From NCBI GenBank assembly GCA_028278665.1, contig JAQAJI010000005.1:1-39920 (forward strand): a stretch of 39,920 nucleotides of DNA, in the 5' to 3' direction. The stretch is from Candidatus Rariloculus versatilis. GTDB lineage: Bacteria > Pseudomonadota > Gammaproteobacteria > Steroidobacterales > Rariloculaceae. The translations under genes and the position numbers were made by a program. Under the pieces are notes generated by a model. It saw only the letters and a program-made list of their open reading frames with translations, did not search any database and was not told the DNA's origin. Below, one piece after another: positions 33,463 through 39,920 of the stretch (within the stretch, counting starts at the first letter, position 1; every line of letters begins with the position of its first letter).

Positions 33463-33960
33463 ATGCAGCAACCGGATTTCGACTACAGCATTCTCTTTGT
33501 CTGCATGGGCAATATCTGCCGTTCACCCACCGCTGAAGGCATGTTTCTCAAGGTGCTCGGAGAGCGGGCGTCGGAGCTGAGCATCGAGGTCGATTCGGCG
33601 GGCACGCATGCCTATCACGTCGGTGAGCCGCCGGACCCCAGGGCGCAGCGCGCGGCAGAGCGCAGGGGCGTCGATCTGAGTCGGCAAAGGGCACGCCTCG
33701 TGAGCACCGAGGACTTCGAGCGTTTCGACCTCGTGCTGGCCATGGACGAACTGAACCGTGACACGCTGATCGAACGGAGCCCGCCCGAATTTCGCGACCG
33801 TATTCGACTCTTTCTCGAATTCGCACCGCAACTGGGTCGATCGGCAGTGCCCGACCCCTACTACGGCGGGAGCAATGGGTTCGAGTATGTGCTCGACCTG
33901 GTCGAGGAAGCCTCAACCGGGTTGATCGAGCACCTGCGTGACCGCGCCCGCGACGCCTAG
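33463..33960 (+). CDS. Low-molecular-weight protein-tyrosine phosphatase
   Basis: A 165-residue LMW phosphotyrosine phosphatase. The P-loop is CMGNICRS with catalytic Cys14 and Arg20, preceded by a hydrophobic strand. The general-acid Asp lies in DPYYGG (about residue 131). The [18 protein letters not shown] block is standard. Such enzymes dephosphorylate tyrosine kinases controlling polysaccharide export, or act on other targets; none is next to it here. In Pseudomonas-type neighbourhoods it is followed by murB and rne; murB is absent. Its TAG overlaps the convergent rne stop within a CTAG (33957-33960). Confidence 0.93.
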   Translation: MQQPDFDYSILFVCMGNICRSPTAEGMFLKVLGERASELSIEVDSAGTHAYHVGEPPDPRAQRAAERRGVDLSRQRARLVSTEDFERFDLVLAMDELNRDTLIERSPPEFRDRIRLFLEFAPQLGRSAVPDPYYGGSNGFEYVLDLVEEASTGLIEHLRDRARDA

Positions 33961-36900
33961 TCCGACGACTGTGGCGTCGGCCGATCCTCGCCTGCGCCGG
34001 GCACAGTGGGCGACGGCTCTCCGATCGATCTGAACGCGGCGCCGGGCTTGCCGGCCGGTTTCGCTTCGCCGTAGCCGTCAGCGGCGTTCGGTGACTCGGC
34101 AGCAGCCGCAGCCTTGGCAGTCTGGGAGGACTCCGCAGGTCCGGTGGGCGCGGAGTGCTCGGCAGGTTCAGGAGGCTCCGCGGGTTCGGGAGGCTCAGCA
34201 GCTTCGGCAGATTTGACTTTCGCAGGTGGTTTGGCCGAATCGCCGCTGTGATCGGCTGCGTCGGCGGGTTGCGGTTCAGCCGCGGCGGTCCGCTTCGATT
34301 CCGCCGCCGCGGGCGGCCCGCTGTCTGAACCGGCTACCTGCTCTGCCGCTGGATTCGCTGAGGCGGAATCATGTGTCCCGGCAAGCGGTTGCGCAGGCGG
34401 TGAGGCAGGCGGTGCGGCAGGTGGTTCGGCCAAGGTCTGTTCGTCGGGGCCTGCGTCGCGGTCGGCTTTCGACTGGAGCCTGGCCGAGTCGGGGTTTTCT
34501 GTTGCAGCAGCTTCCGTCGACTCCGTTCGCGCAGTCTTGCCCCGCTTCGCGCGTTTGCGCTTGGGAGAAGCCCGTCGTTTCGGCTCGGCCGCTTGTTTTT
34601 CGCCTTGCGCCGATGGCTCCTCTGCAGGAACGGGCTGTCCGGTTTTCGACGGTGGCTCGGCGGTTGCGCTTGAAGGTGCTTGTACGGCAACGGCTGTCTC
34701 GGGCTCGGCCGCGCGCGGCTCGCCTGTCGCGATCGTTTTGTCGGCCCTGGCTTGAGCCGGCGCTTCAGACGCCAGGGGTTCGGGCGTCGCCTCATTGAGT
34801 TCAGTGGTTTGCGCAGGCGTTGGTGGGGGAGCACCGGCCTTGTCCGGTTTCGACGCCGCGGCTGTCGCCTTGGTCGGCGGCGATTGCGCCTCGGTTGCGA
34901 CCGTCGCGACGGCCGCGCCAGGCGCGGACGCGTCCGGCCGTTCCTGACCGTTGCCCTTGCCGGTTTTCGCCTCGGGTTCGGCCGTTGCCGCATCGGGCTC
35001 GGACTTCTTCGATGGCTTTCTGCTGCGGCGCTTCTTTCGCGCCGGCTCGGCCTTGTGCGCCTCGGCTGACTGCGAACGCGTTGCGCCCGATCCCTTGCGC
35101 CCGCGCCTGCGGCGGCCGCGCGAGGCGCCGTCGCCGTCTGCGGACGATTTCGCCGCGGGTTTCGCGGCGGACTTCGCGTCAGCTTTCGCTGCGCCAGCAT
35201 CGGTTTCGGCCGCGCTCTGTCCACGACCCTTCCGCGCGCTGCTTCGAGTCCGGCTGCGGCGCTCGGCGGGTCCGGAGCGGCGTCCCCGGCTCGCATCGCG
35301 CTGGCGCGGCGCGGCCCGCTTGCGGTCTGTGCGCGCACGTTTCCGGCCGCGCTGGGGCCGATCCTTCGGCGCCGGCATCATCCAGCCGAAAAGGCGTTGC
35401 CAGACAGACTTCTTCGGCTTGCCTCGCGCCGCGCGCGGCTTCGGCTGCGGCGCTGGGGTCTTCGGCAATACCCCGGACACGGCCGCTTGCTCGGGCTGCG
35501 GCTTTTGACCGGACTCCTCAAACGCGGCGGACAGATCTTCCCTGGGCTCGGTGAGTGCGTAGCTGGGGCTTGCGTTTTCCGCCTGCCCAAGTTCGTCGTC
35601 GCGCACGCGGCGGATGCCGTAGCTCGGCGTCTCCAGAGCAGGATCGCCGACGAGCATGATGGAAACGTGGTTGTTGTCCTGAATCGATTGCACCCAGTCG
35701 CGCTTTTCGTTGAGCAGGTAATTGGCTACATCGACCGGCAGGCGCACGATGACCCTGGCGCTGCGTTCCTTGCGCGCTTCCTCGCCGACGACCCTGAGAA
35801 TGGCCAGGGCCAGCGACTCGACATCGCGGATCACGCCATTGCCGTTGCAACGCGGGCACACGGCTTGCGTCGATTCCTCAAGCGAGGGCCGCAATCGCTG
35901 CCGGGACATCTCAAGCAAGCCGAACATCGAGATCTTGCCGATCTGGATTCGGGCGCGGTCCTGTCGGACGGCTTCGCGCAGTTTGTTCTCGACGTCGCGC
36001 TGGTTGCGGTGCGGCCCCATGTCGATGAAGTCGATGACGACGAGTCCGCCGAGGTCGCGCAGCCGCATTTGCCGGGCGATCTCCTGGGCGGCCTCGAGGT
36101 TGGTATTGAAGGCCGTCGCTTCGATGTCGCCGCCTTTCGTCGCGCGTGCGGAGTTGATGTCGATCGCGGTCAGCGCCTCGGTGTGATCGATGACGATGCT
36201 GCCGCCTGAAGGCAGCGACACGCTGTGCGCGAAGGCCGACTCGATCTGGCTCTCGATCTGAAACCGCGTGAACAGCGGCACCGTCGGGTCGTCGTAGTAC
36301 TTGAGCTTGCGTATCTGGTTCGGCAGGACCCGTTCCATGAAGTCCAGTGCGTCCTTGTGGACGACGGCATCGTCAACGACGATCTCGCCGATGTCGTTGG
36401 AGAGGTAATCCCGGAGCGCGCGGACGATCGCGTTGCCTTCCTGGTAGATGAGAAACGGCGCGGGGCGCGTGACGACGACCGACTTGATCGCTTCCCAGAC
36501 GCTGATCAGGTAGTCGAGGTCCCAGCGCAACTCTTCGACATCTCGTCCGACGCCGGCGGTCCTGACGATGCAGCCCATCGAGTCCGGTGCGCCGAGCTCC
36601 TTGAGTGACTGGCGTACGATGTCCCTGTCCTCGCCGGTTATCCGGCGCGAAACGCCGCTGGCGCGGGAGTCGTTCGGCATGAGGACGAGAAACCGTCCCG
36701 CGAGGCTGATGAAGGTGGTCAGTGCGGCACCCTTGTTGCCGCGTTCTTCCTTCTCGACCTGGACGACGATTTCCTGCCCTTCCTTGAGCACGCTCTTGAT
36801 TTGCGGCCGCTCGCCCTGACCGGGCTGCTGCAGGAAGTACTCGCTGGAAATTTCCTTGAGCGGAAGGAAGCCGTGTCGCTGGGCGCCGTAATCGACAAAC

Positions 36901-37067
36901 GCGGCCTCGAGACTGGGTTCGACTCGGGTTATGCGGCCCTTGTAGATATTGGCTCGGCGTTGCTCGCGGGACGGTACCTCAATATTAAGGTCGTAGAGTT
37001 TCTGGCCATCGACCATGGCCACGCGCAACTCTTCCTGTTGAGTTGCATTGACTAGCATGCGTTTCAT
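33957..37067 (-). CDS. rne: Ribonuclease E
   Basis: A 1036-residue endoribonuclease, the core of the RNA degradosome. The S1 domain covers about 37-120. The DNase I-like catalytic core keeps Asp303 (TAIDINSAR) and Asp346 (VVIDFIDM) at the same numbers as E. coli; the Zn-link cysteines are Cys404 and Cys407 (CPRCNGNG). An amphipathic segment [13 protein letters not shown] (about 552-564) is a probable membrane-targeting helix. It is followed by an Arg-rich RNA-binding stretch (568-620). The rest to 1036 is Ala/Pro/Glu/Lys-rich and disordered, with EPPEPA-type repeats, as expected for the scaffold half. The ribosome site is GAGGA before ATG 37065-37067. It is convergent with the phosphatase gene. 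Confidence 0.96.
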   Translation of the reverse strand: MKRMLVNATQQEELRVAMVDGQKLYDLNIEVPSREQRRANIYKGRITRVEPSLEAAFVDYGAQRHGFLPLKEISSEYFLQQPGQGERPQIKSVLKEGQEIVVQVEKEERGNKGAALTTFISLAGRFLVLMPNDSRASGVSRRITGEDRDIVRQSLKELGAPDSMGCIVRTAGVGRDVEELRWDLDYLISVWEAIKSVVVTRPAPFLIYQEGNAIVRALRDYLSNDIGEIVVDDAVVHKDALDFMERVLPNQIRKLKYYDDPTVPLFTRFQIESQIESAFAHSVSLPSGGSIVIDHTEALTAIDINSARATKGGDIEATAFNTNLEAAQEIARQMRLRDLGGLVVIDFIDMGPHRNQRDVENKLREAVRQDRARIQIGKISMFGLLEMSRQRLRPSLEESTQAVCPRCNGNGVIRDVESLALAILRVVGEEARKERSARVIVRLPVDVANYLLNEKRDWVQSIQDNNHVSIMLVGDPALETPSYGIRRVRDDELGQAENASPSYALTEPREDLSAAFEESGQKPQPEQAAVSGVLPKTPAPQPKPRAARGKPKKSVWQRLFGWMMPAPKDRPQRGRKRARTDRKRAAPRQRDASRGRRSGPAERRSRTRSSARKGRGQSAAETDAGAAKADAKSAAKPAAKSSADGDGASRGRRRRGRKGSGATRSQSAEAHKAEPARKKRRSRKPSKKSEPDAATAEPEAKTGKGNGQERPDASAPGAAVATVATEAQSPPTKATAAASKPDKAGAPPPTPAQTTELNEATPEPLASEAPAQARADKTIATGEPRAAEPETAVAVQAPSSATAEPPSKTGQPVPAEEPSAQGEKQAAEPKRRASPKRKRAKRGKTARTESTEAAATENPDSARLQSKADRDAGPDEQTLAEPPAAPPASPPAQPLAGTHDSASANPAAEQVAGSDSGPPAAAESKRTAAAEPQPADAADHSGDSAKPPAKVKSAEAAEPPEPAEPPEPAEHSAPTGPAESSQTAKAAAAAESPNAADGYGEAKPAGKPGAAFRSIGEPSPTVPGAGEDRPTPQSSD

Positions 37068-37422
37068 AAATCCTCAGCCTTTCTGAAGCAGGCCCCGGAT
37101 TTGCTGCGCCGACCGCGATACCTGAGAAAGCGATGCATCTGTTTGTCATGCTGCACCGCGGAGTCATGGTTCTATCCTGTGGATGGAGTCGCTCAAACCG
37201 TATTGTTCGCGAAACTTGTCGTAACGTTTGCGACGGAGAGCCATTGCCTGACCTGTATCGCGACGGCCCGGATCCGGGGCGCCGACAAAAAATTAATTTG
37301 CGTGTTGTGGCCGCTCAGCAGGAGCGTTTCAGGGCTGCCGGAGCAGCGCGGGCAGATCGCCACGGGTGGCGCCCGCGCCGCTACTATAACATGGTTCCCG
37401 GCGAGCTTGATTCGGTAAGCCT
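37068..37422. promoter_or_regulatory. Divergent rne-rluC intergenic region (355 bp)
   Basis: No gene is seen here. For rne (minus strand) a weak promoter candidate is TTGAGC, 16 bp, TAGAAC at 37196-37169, which would leave a leader of about 95 nt; longer leaders are possible. In E. coli RNase E represses itself through structures in a long 5' leader, so a similar leader is expected. For rluC (plus strand) TATAAC at 37385-37390 is a possible -10 with no clear -35. A GC-rich stem (GCGGGC ... GCCCGC, about 37349-37375) precedes it. An A/T-rich patch (AAAAAATTAATTT) lies at 37286-37299. Confidence 0.4.
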
Positions 37423-38382
37423 TTGAATCTTACGGAAAACGAAAACAGGCAGGCGGTACGTTACCGCGACATCGACTTCGAAACGGCGGGCCAGCGCCTC
37501 GACAATTTCCTGCTGAGCCTTCTTTCGGGCGTGCCGCGCAGTCACGTGTATCGGCTCATTCGCTCGGGGCAGGTTCGGGTCAACTCCGGACGCGTCGCGC
37601 CGCGTTACCGACTGCGAGACGGCGACCGAGTCAGGATACCGCCCGTCACGCAGCGGCCAGGTCCGGCGCCGCGCCGAGTCGGCAACGTGCCCGATCGGCT
37701 GGCCGAACGCATCGTCCACGAGGATTCGCGCTTACTCGTCATCGACAAGCCTGCCGGGCTCGCCGTTCACGGCGGCAGCGGCGTGGACGTTGGTTGTATC
37801 GAGGCGCTGCGCAGCCTGAGACCGGAGCTCAGAACGCTTGAACTCGTGCATCGCCTTGACCGGGCGACATCGGGCTGCCTGCTCGTCGCGAAGCGGCGCA
37901 GCAGTCTGCGCGCGCTCCACCAGTTGCTGCGCGAAGGGCGCGTCGAAAAACGCTACCTGGCGCTGGTCCGCGGCAACTGGCAGTTCGGCAGCATGAAAGT
38001 CGACGAGCCGCTCAGGTCGGATCGCCGGCCCGGCGAGGTTCGCACCCGCGTCGATGCGCAGGGAAAACCGGCGCAGAGCCACTTCCGGCCCATCGAGCAG
38101 TATCGCAATGTGGCCGCGTTCCTGGAGGTGCGCATCGGGACCGGCAGAACCCATCAGATTCGCGCGCATGCCGCACACCTGCAACATCCCATTGCGGGCG
38201 ACGGGCGTTACGGCGACGCGCGCTTCAACACGCAAATGATCGCCCTCGGACTCGAACGAACCTTCCTCCATGCCCATGCCGTTGCGTTCCAGTGGCCGGA
38301 CAGCGACGCGGAATTCTCTGTCAACGTGCCGCTGCCCGCGGAGCTCGGCCGCGTGCTTGAGTCGCTCAACGCAGCCCGTTAG
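37423..38382 (+). CDS. rluC: 23S rRNA pseudouridine synthase RluC
   Basis: A 319-residue RluA-family pseudouridine synthase that in E. coli modifies positions 955, 2504 and 2580 of 23S rRNA. The N-terminal S4 domain (about 20-75) has GQRLDNFLLSLLSGVPRSHVYRLIRSGQVRVN. The catalytic motif HRLDRATSGCLLVAKR carries Asp146. The KRYLALVRGNW and GRTHQIRAHAAHLQHPIAGDGRYG blocks follow. The TTG at 37423 is the apparent start. The divergent rne-rluC arrangement is conserved in gammaproteobacteria, which supports RluC over RluD. Confidence 0.93.
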   Translation: MNLTENENRQAVRYRDIDFETAGQRLDNFLLSLLSGVPRSHVYRLIRSGQVRVNSGRVAPRYRLRDGDRVRIPPVTQRPGPAPRRVGNVPDRLAERIVHEDSRLLVIDKPAGLAVHGGSGVDVGCIEALRSLRPELRTLELVHRLDRATSGCLLVAKRRSSLRALHQLLREGRVEKRYLALVRGNWQFGSMKVDEPLRSDRRPGEVRTRVDAQGKPAQSHFRPIEQYRNVAAFLEVRIGTGRTHQIRAHAAHLQHPIAGDGRYGDARFNTQMIALGLERTFLHAHAVAFQWPDSDAEFSVNVPLPAELGRVLESLNAAR

Positions 38383-38540
38383 TCCGAAGCGCAAGCAACG
38401 CAAGTCGCGTTCTACCGAGAGGCCACGGTGGTCGGGCCGCGGAGCAGGCGACCGACGGAGTTGGTCCGGCGCGTAGCCATTCGGTTCCAGCCGCGGCCTT
38501 CTACTCCAGCCTGGCTTGCATCGGCATCAATGGCGCCAGG

Positions 38541-38575
38541 GAAAACGCGGCCGGCGCCCGGTTCCTCGGCCGGCG
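38541..38575 (-). terminator. Weak stem-loop downstream of the DUF6152 gene
   Basis: On the minus strand, GCCGGC (38575-38570) pairs with a second GCCGGC (38554-38549), followed by CGCGTTTT. The stem is short and the T-run is brief. The rest of the gap to rluC (38383-38613) holds no recognisable gene. Confidence 0.25.
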
Positions 38576-38613
38576 TCGAGGAGCAGTGCGTTCCCGCGTG
38601 GCGGCATGTTCGA

Positions 38614-39006
38614 TCAGCGGCGCCGTCGCCCGCTCAACGTGAAGCCGTCGTCCGGCCGCGTGAGCGAGCGCATGCGCACCGACTTCCGTCCCGGCGTCCA
38701 GGCGGGCTGACCCGTGACGATTACCGCGTCGCCGGGTTTGAGCACGCTCTCATCGTAGCCCGCTTCGCGCAGCCGCCTCGGGCTGCCCCACTCCACGGTC
38801 CACTGTTCGGTTTCTCCGGCGTCGTTGCGAACATCGATCAGCAGCGCGAGGTGAGGGCGCTGGACCAGGAACTGTGTCACCACTCCCTCAACCGTGATGC
38901 GCTTCTCCCTGTCGTAGATTCCCGACCAGGAGTGGTGAGCGTGCGCCGGTGCGAACGTCAGCCATGACCCGAGGATGACCGCAGTCAAGATGTTTCTTGT
39001 ATACAT
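38614..39006 (-). CDS. DUF6152 family exported protein
   Basis: A 130-residue protein with a signal peptide (MYTRNILTAVILGSW..., cleavage after AHA, about residue 23) and mature start HHSWSGIYD. The mature part matches the DUF6152 pattern: HHS near the start, ITVEGVVTQF, then QRPHLALLIDV, EQWTVEWGSPRRL, LKPGDAVIVTG and a C-terminal sheet. The function of the family is unknown; a small beta-barrel of OB-like type in the periplasm is plausible. I chose the ATG at 39004-39006 over one seven codons upstream because it gives a cleaner signal peptide. It is divergent from pcm with about 100 bp between. Confidence 0.75.
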   Translation of the reverse strand: MYTRNILTAVILGSWLTFAPAHAHHSWSGIYDREKRITVEGVVTQFLVQRPHLALLIDVRNDAGETEQWTVEWGSPRRLREAGYDESVLKPGDAVIVTGQPAWTPGRKSVRMRSLTRPDDGFTLSGRRRR

Positions 39007-39069
39007 GTCTCGATTCTTCCACGGCACAAAGCGATTGGCCAGTGGGCGTGGTTACGCCCTCAGGCCCGC

Positions 39070-39075
39070 TACAAT
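39070..39075 (+). promoter_or_regulatory. Possible -10 element (TACAAT) for pcm
   Basis: CGCTACAATGGTAACGGAG lies 28 bp before the pcm GTG. No strong -35 is seen at 16-18 bp spacing. Confidence 0.4.
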
Positions 39076-39102
39076 GGTAACGGAGCTTTCCGAGGCCCAC
39101 AC

Positions 39103-39858
39103 GTGGTGTCCGCTTTTCGCACAACGGTTCTGACCCTGGTTTTCCTGTCGCTCGGCGCATCCCTGGCGTCGTCTCAGGATTCGTTCACGGTACAGCGCGC
39201 CGCGCTCATCGAAGATATCGAACGGGTCGTTCGCCAGACCCGGTCCGCTACCGGCAGGTCCGCGCTGGCCGAAGCCGTGATGGCGGCCATGGGGAAGGTC
39301 CCGCGCCATGAGTTCGTTCCGGAGACCGTGCGGCAGTTTTCCTACGACAACCGGCCTCTTCCGATCGGGGACGGGCAGACGATCTCCCAGCCCTACATCG
39401 TGGCTCTTATGACGGACCTGGCGGAGGTCGGTCCGGAGTCCGTCGTTCTGGAAATCGGAACCGGGTCCGGGTACCAGGCGGCGGTTCTGGCCGAGATCGT
39501 CGAACACGTTTATACGATCGAGATCGTCGAACCACTGGGGCTCCGGGCCGCGAGCACGCTGGATCGGTCGGGATACGACAACGTGACCGTGCGGGTGGGC
39601 GACGGATATCAGGGGTGGCCGGAGTTTGCGCCTTTCGATGCGATCCTCGTCACGGCGGCGCCCGAACGAATCCCCCAGCCGCTGATCGATCAGCTTGCGG
39701 TCGGCGGCAAGCTGGTCGTGCCCGTCGGCGCCGAGAACCGTACGCAGTCCCTGCAGGTCCTCGATAAAGCGCCGGACGGCTCCACCCGTGTCAGCGACAT
39801 CCTGCCGGTCGTCTTCGTACCGTTCACGCGGTCGGAAAACCAGGAGCCTGCGCCGTAG
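39103..39858 (+). CDS. pcm: Protein-L-isoaspartate O-methyltransferase with a signal peptide
   Basis: A 251-residue PCMT that uses SAM to methylate isoaspartyl residues in aged proteins. The catalytic domain is typical: PRHEFVPE, LPIGDGQTISQPYIVALMTDL, SAM motif LEIGTGSGYQAAVL (about 121-134), FDAILVTAAPERIP and GGKLVVPVG. The N-terminus (start GTG at 39103 or the next GTG at 39106) is a clear export signal (TTVLTLVFLSLGASLASSQ), giving about 45 residues more than E. coli Pcm (208 aa). SAM is cytoplasmic, so export would be puzzling. The usual partner surE is not adjacent. The TAG stop and the EPAP end lie in a copy of the palindromic-element arm. Confidence 0.88.
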   Translation: MVSAFRTTVLTLVFLSLGASLASSQDSFTVQRAALIEDIERVVRQTRSATGRSALAEAVMAAMGKVPRHEFVPETVRQFSYDNRPLPIGDGQTISQPYIVALMTDLAEVGPESVVLEIGTGSGYQAAVLAEIVEHVYTIEIVEPLGLRAASTLDRSGYDNVTVRVGDGYQGWPEFAPFDAILVTAAPERIPQPLIDQLAVGGKLVVPVGAENRTQSLQVLDKAPDGSTRVSDILPVVFVPFTRSENQEPAP

Positions 39859-39920
39859 GAAGTCGCGAATCGCCGTCTTCGGCGAGGCGTTTCGCCCCAA
39901 GCGAAAATTCGCTATCGCCG
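39843..39920. repeat. Partial copy of the palindromic element, cut by the window end
   Basis: Bases 39843-39868 match the outer arm at 6471-6496 at 24 of 26 positions (GGAGCCTGCGCCGTAGG...). The sequence near the window end (GCGAAAATTCGCTATCGCCG) resembles the inner part of that element (GCGAAAACGAAAGCTCGATG, then TCGCCG), with an extra segment of about 30 bp in between that contains two small hairpins (39871-39885 and 39890-39906). The other half of the element should lie beyond the window. The pcm stop codon is inside the arm. Confidence 0.6.

Noticed and set aside
34226-35554. Several long plus-strand frames opposite the rne tail
   Set aside because: They mirror the biased Ala/Pro/Arg codons of the disordered RNase E tail and have no recognisable features.
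38428-38967. A 179-codon plus-strand ORF after rluC
   Set aside because: It overlaps the minus-strand DUF6152 gene, whose signal peptide and family motifs are clear. The plus-strand product is Arg/Pro/Ala-rich without domains.
1-39920. CRISPR arrays, tRNA/rRNA genes, prophage, toxin-antitoxin or defence systems
   Set aside because: I looked for regular spaced repeats, cloverleaf sequences and phage or defence genes on both strands and saw none. Only the ygfX-like gene has a proposed toxin link, and that is weak.

Overview
The window is a stretch of high-GC chromosome (about two-thirds G+C by eye) from a gammaproteobacterium. Most genes are core housekeeping genes. Their order recalls blocks known from Pseudomonas, Xanthomonas and relatives: rpoE-rseABC then lepB-rnc-era-recO-acpS; nagZ-hpt-mtnP followed by csiV and mfd; lol genes, comEC, exbBD, lpxK, kdsB, ptp and rne. 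The succinate dehydrogenase is the mitochondrial/alphaproteobacterial-like form. The exact lineage cannot be fixed from the sequence alone; an uncultured Chromatiales-, Woeseiales- or Xanthomonadales-like group is a guess.

Layout. 1-887: 3' end of lysS. 884-1051: a repeat element with 22-bp perfect inverted ends, one of which contains the lysS stop codon. 1151-6410: a complex II region, with ygfZ (minus) divergent from a small SDHAF4/DUF1674 gene, sdhCDAB, sdhE and a ygfX-like gene. 6471-6632: a palindromic element in the rpoE leader. 6666-9538: envelope-stress operon rpoE-rseA-rseB-rseC plus a glutaredoxin-like gene. 9667-15451: lepB, rnc, era, recO, acpS, a PolB-type 3'-5' exonuclease and rlmD. 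15560-17899: nagZ, hpt and a thioinosine phosphorylase, overlapping in a chain. 17956-22805 (minus): csiV-like gene and mfd. 22939-28802: lolC, a frameshifted lolE, lolD, comEC. 28836-33960: exbB, exbD, msbA, lpxK, kdsB, low-molecular-weight phosphotyrosine phosphatase. 33957-37067 (minus): rne. 37423-38382: rluC. 38614-39858: a DUF6152 exported protein (minus) divergent from an exported protein-isoaspartate methyltransferase. The window ends inside what looks like another copy of the palindromic element.

How the genes fit together. The first block groups the four subunits of complex II with factors for flavinylation (SdhE, SDHAF4) and Fe-S protein upkeep (YgfZ). The rpoE block is a standard sigma-E/anti-sigma envelope stress circuit. 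Much of the rest serves the cell envelope (LepB, AcpS, NagZ, CsiV, Lol, MsbA, LpxK, KdsB) or RNA (Rnc, Era, RlmD, RNase E, RluC). Hpt and the phosphorylase form a plausible methylthioinosine-to-IMP salvage pair.

I found no CRISPR array, prophage, transposase, rRNA or tRNA. No obviously new multi-gene system is visible. The most unusual items are the two short repeat families placed at gene ends, the SDHAF4-sdh-sdhE arrangement, the lolE frameshift with a microhomology explanation, and the signal-peptide-bearing Pcm.
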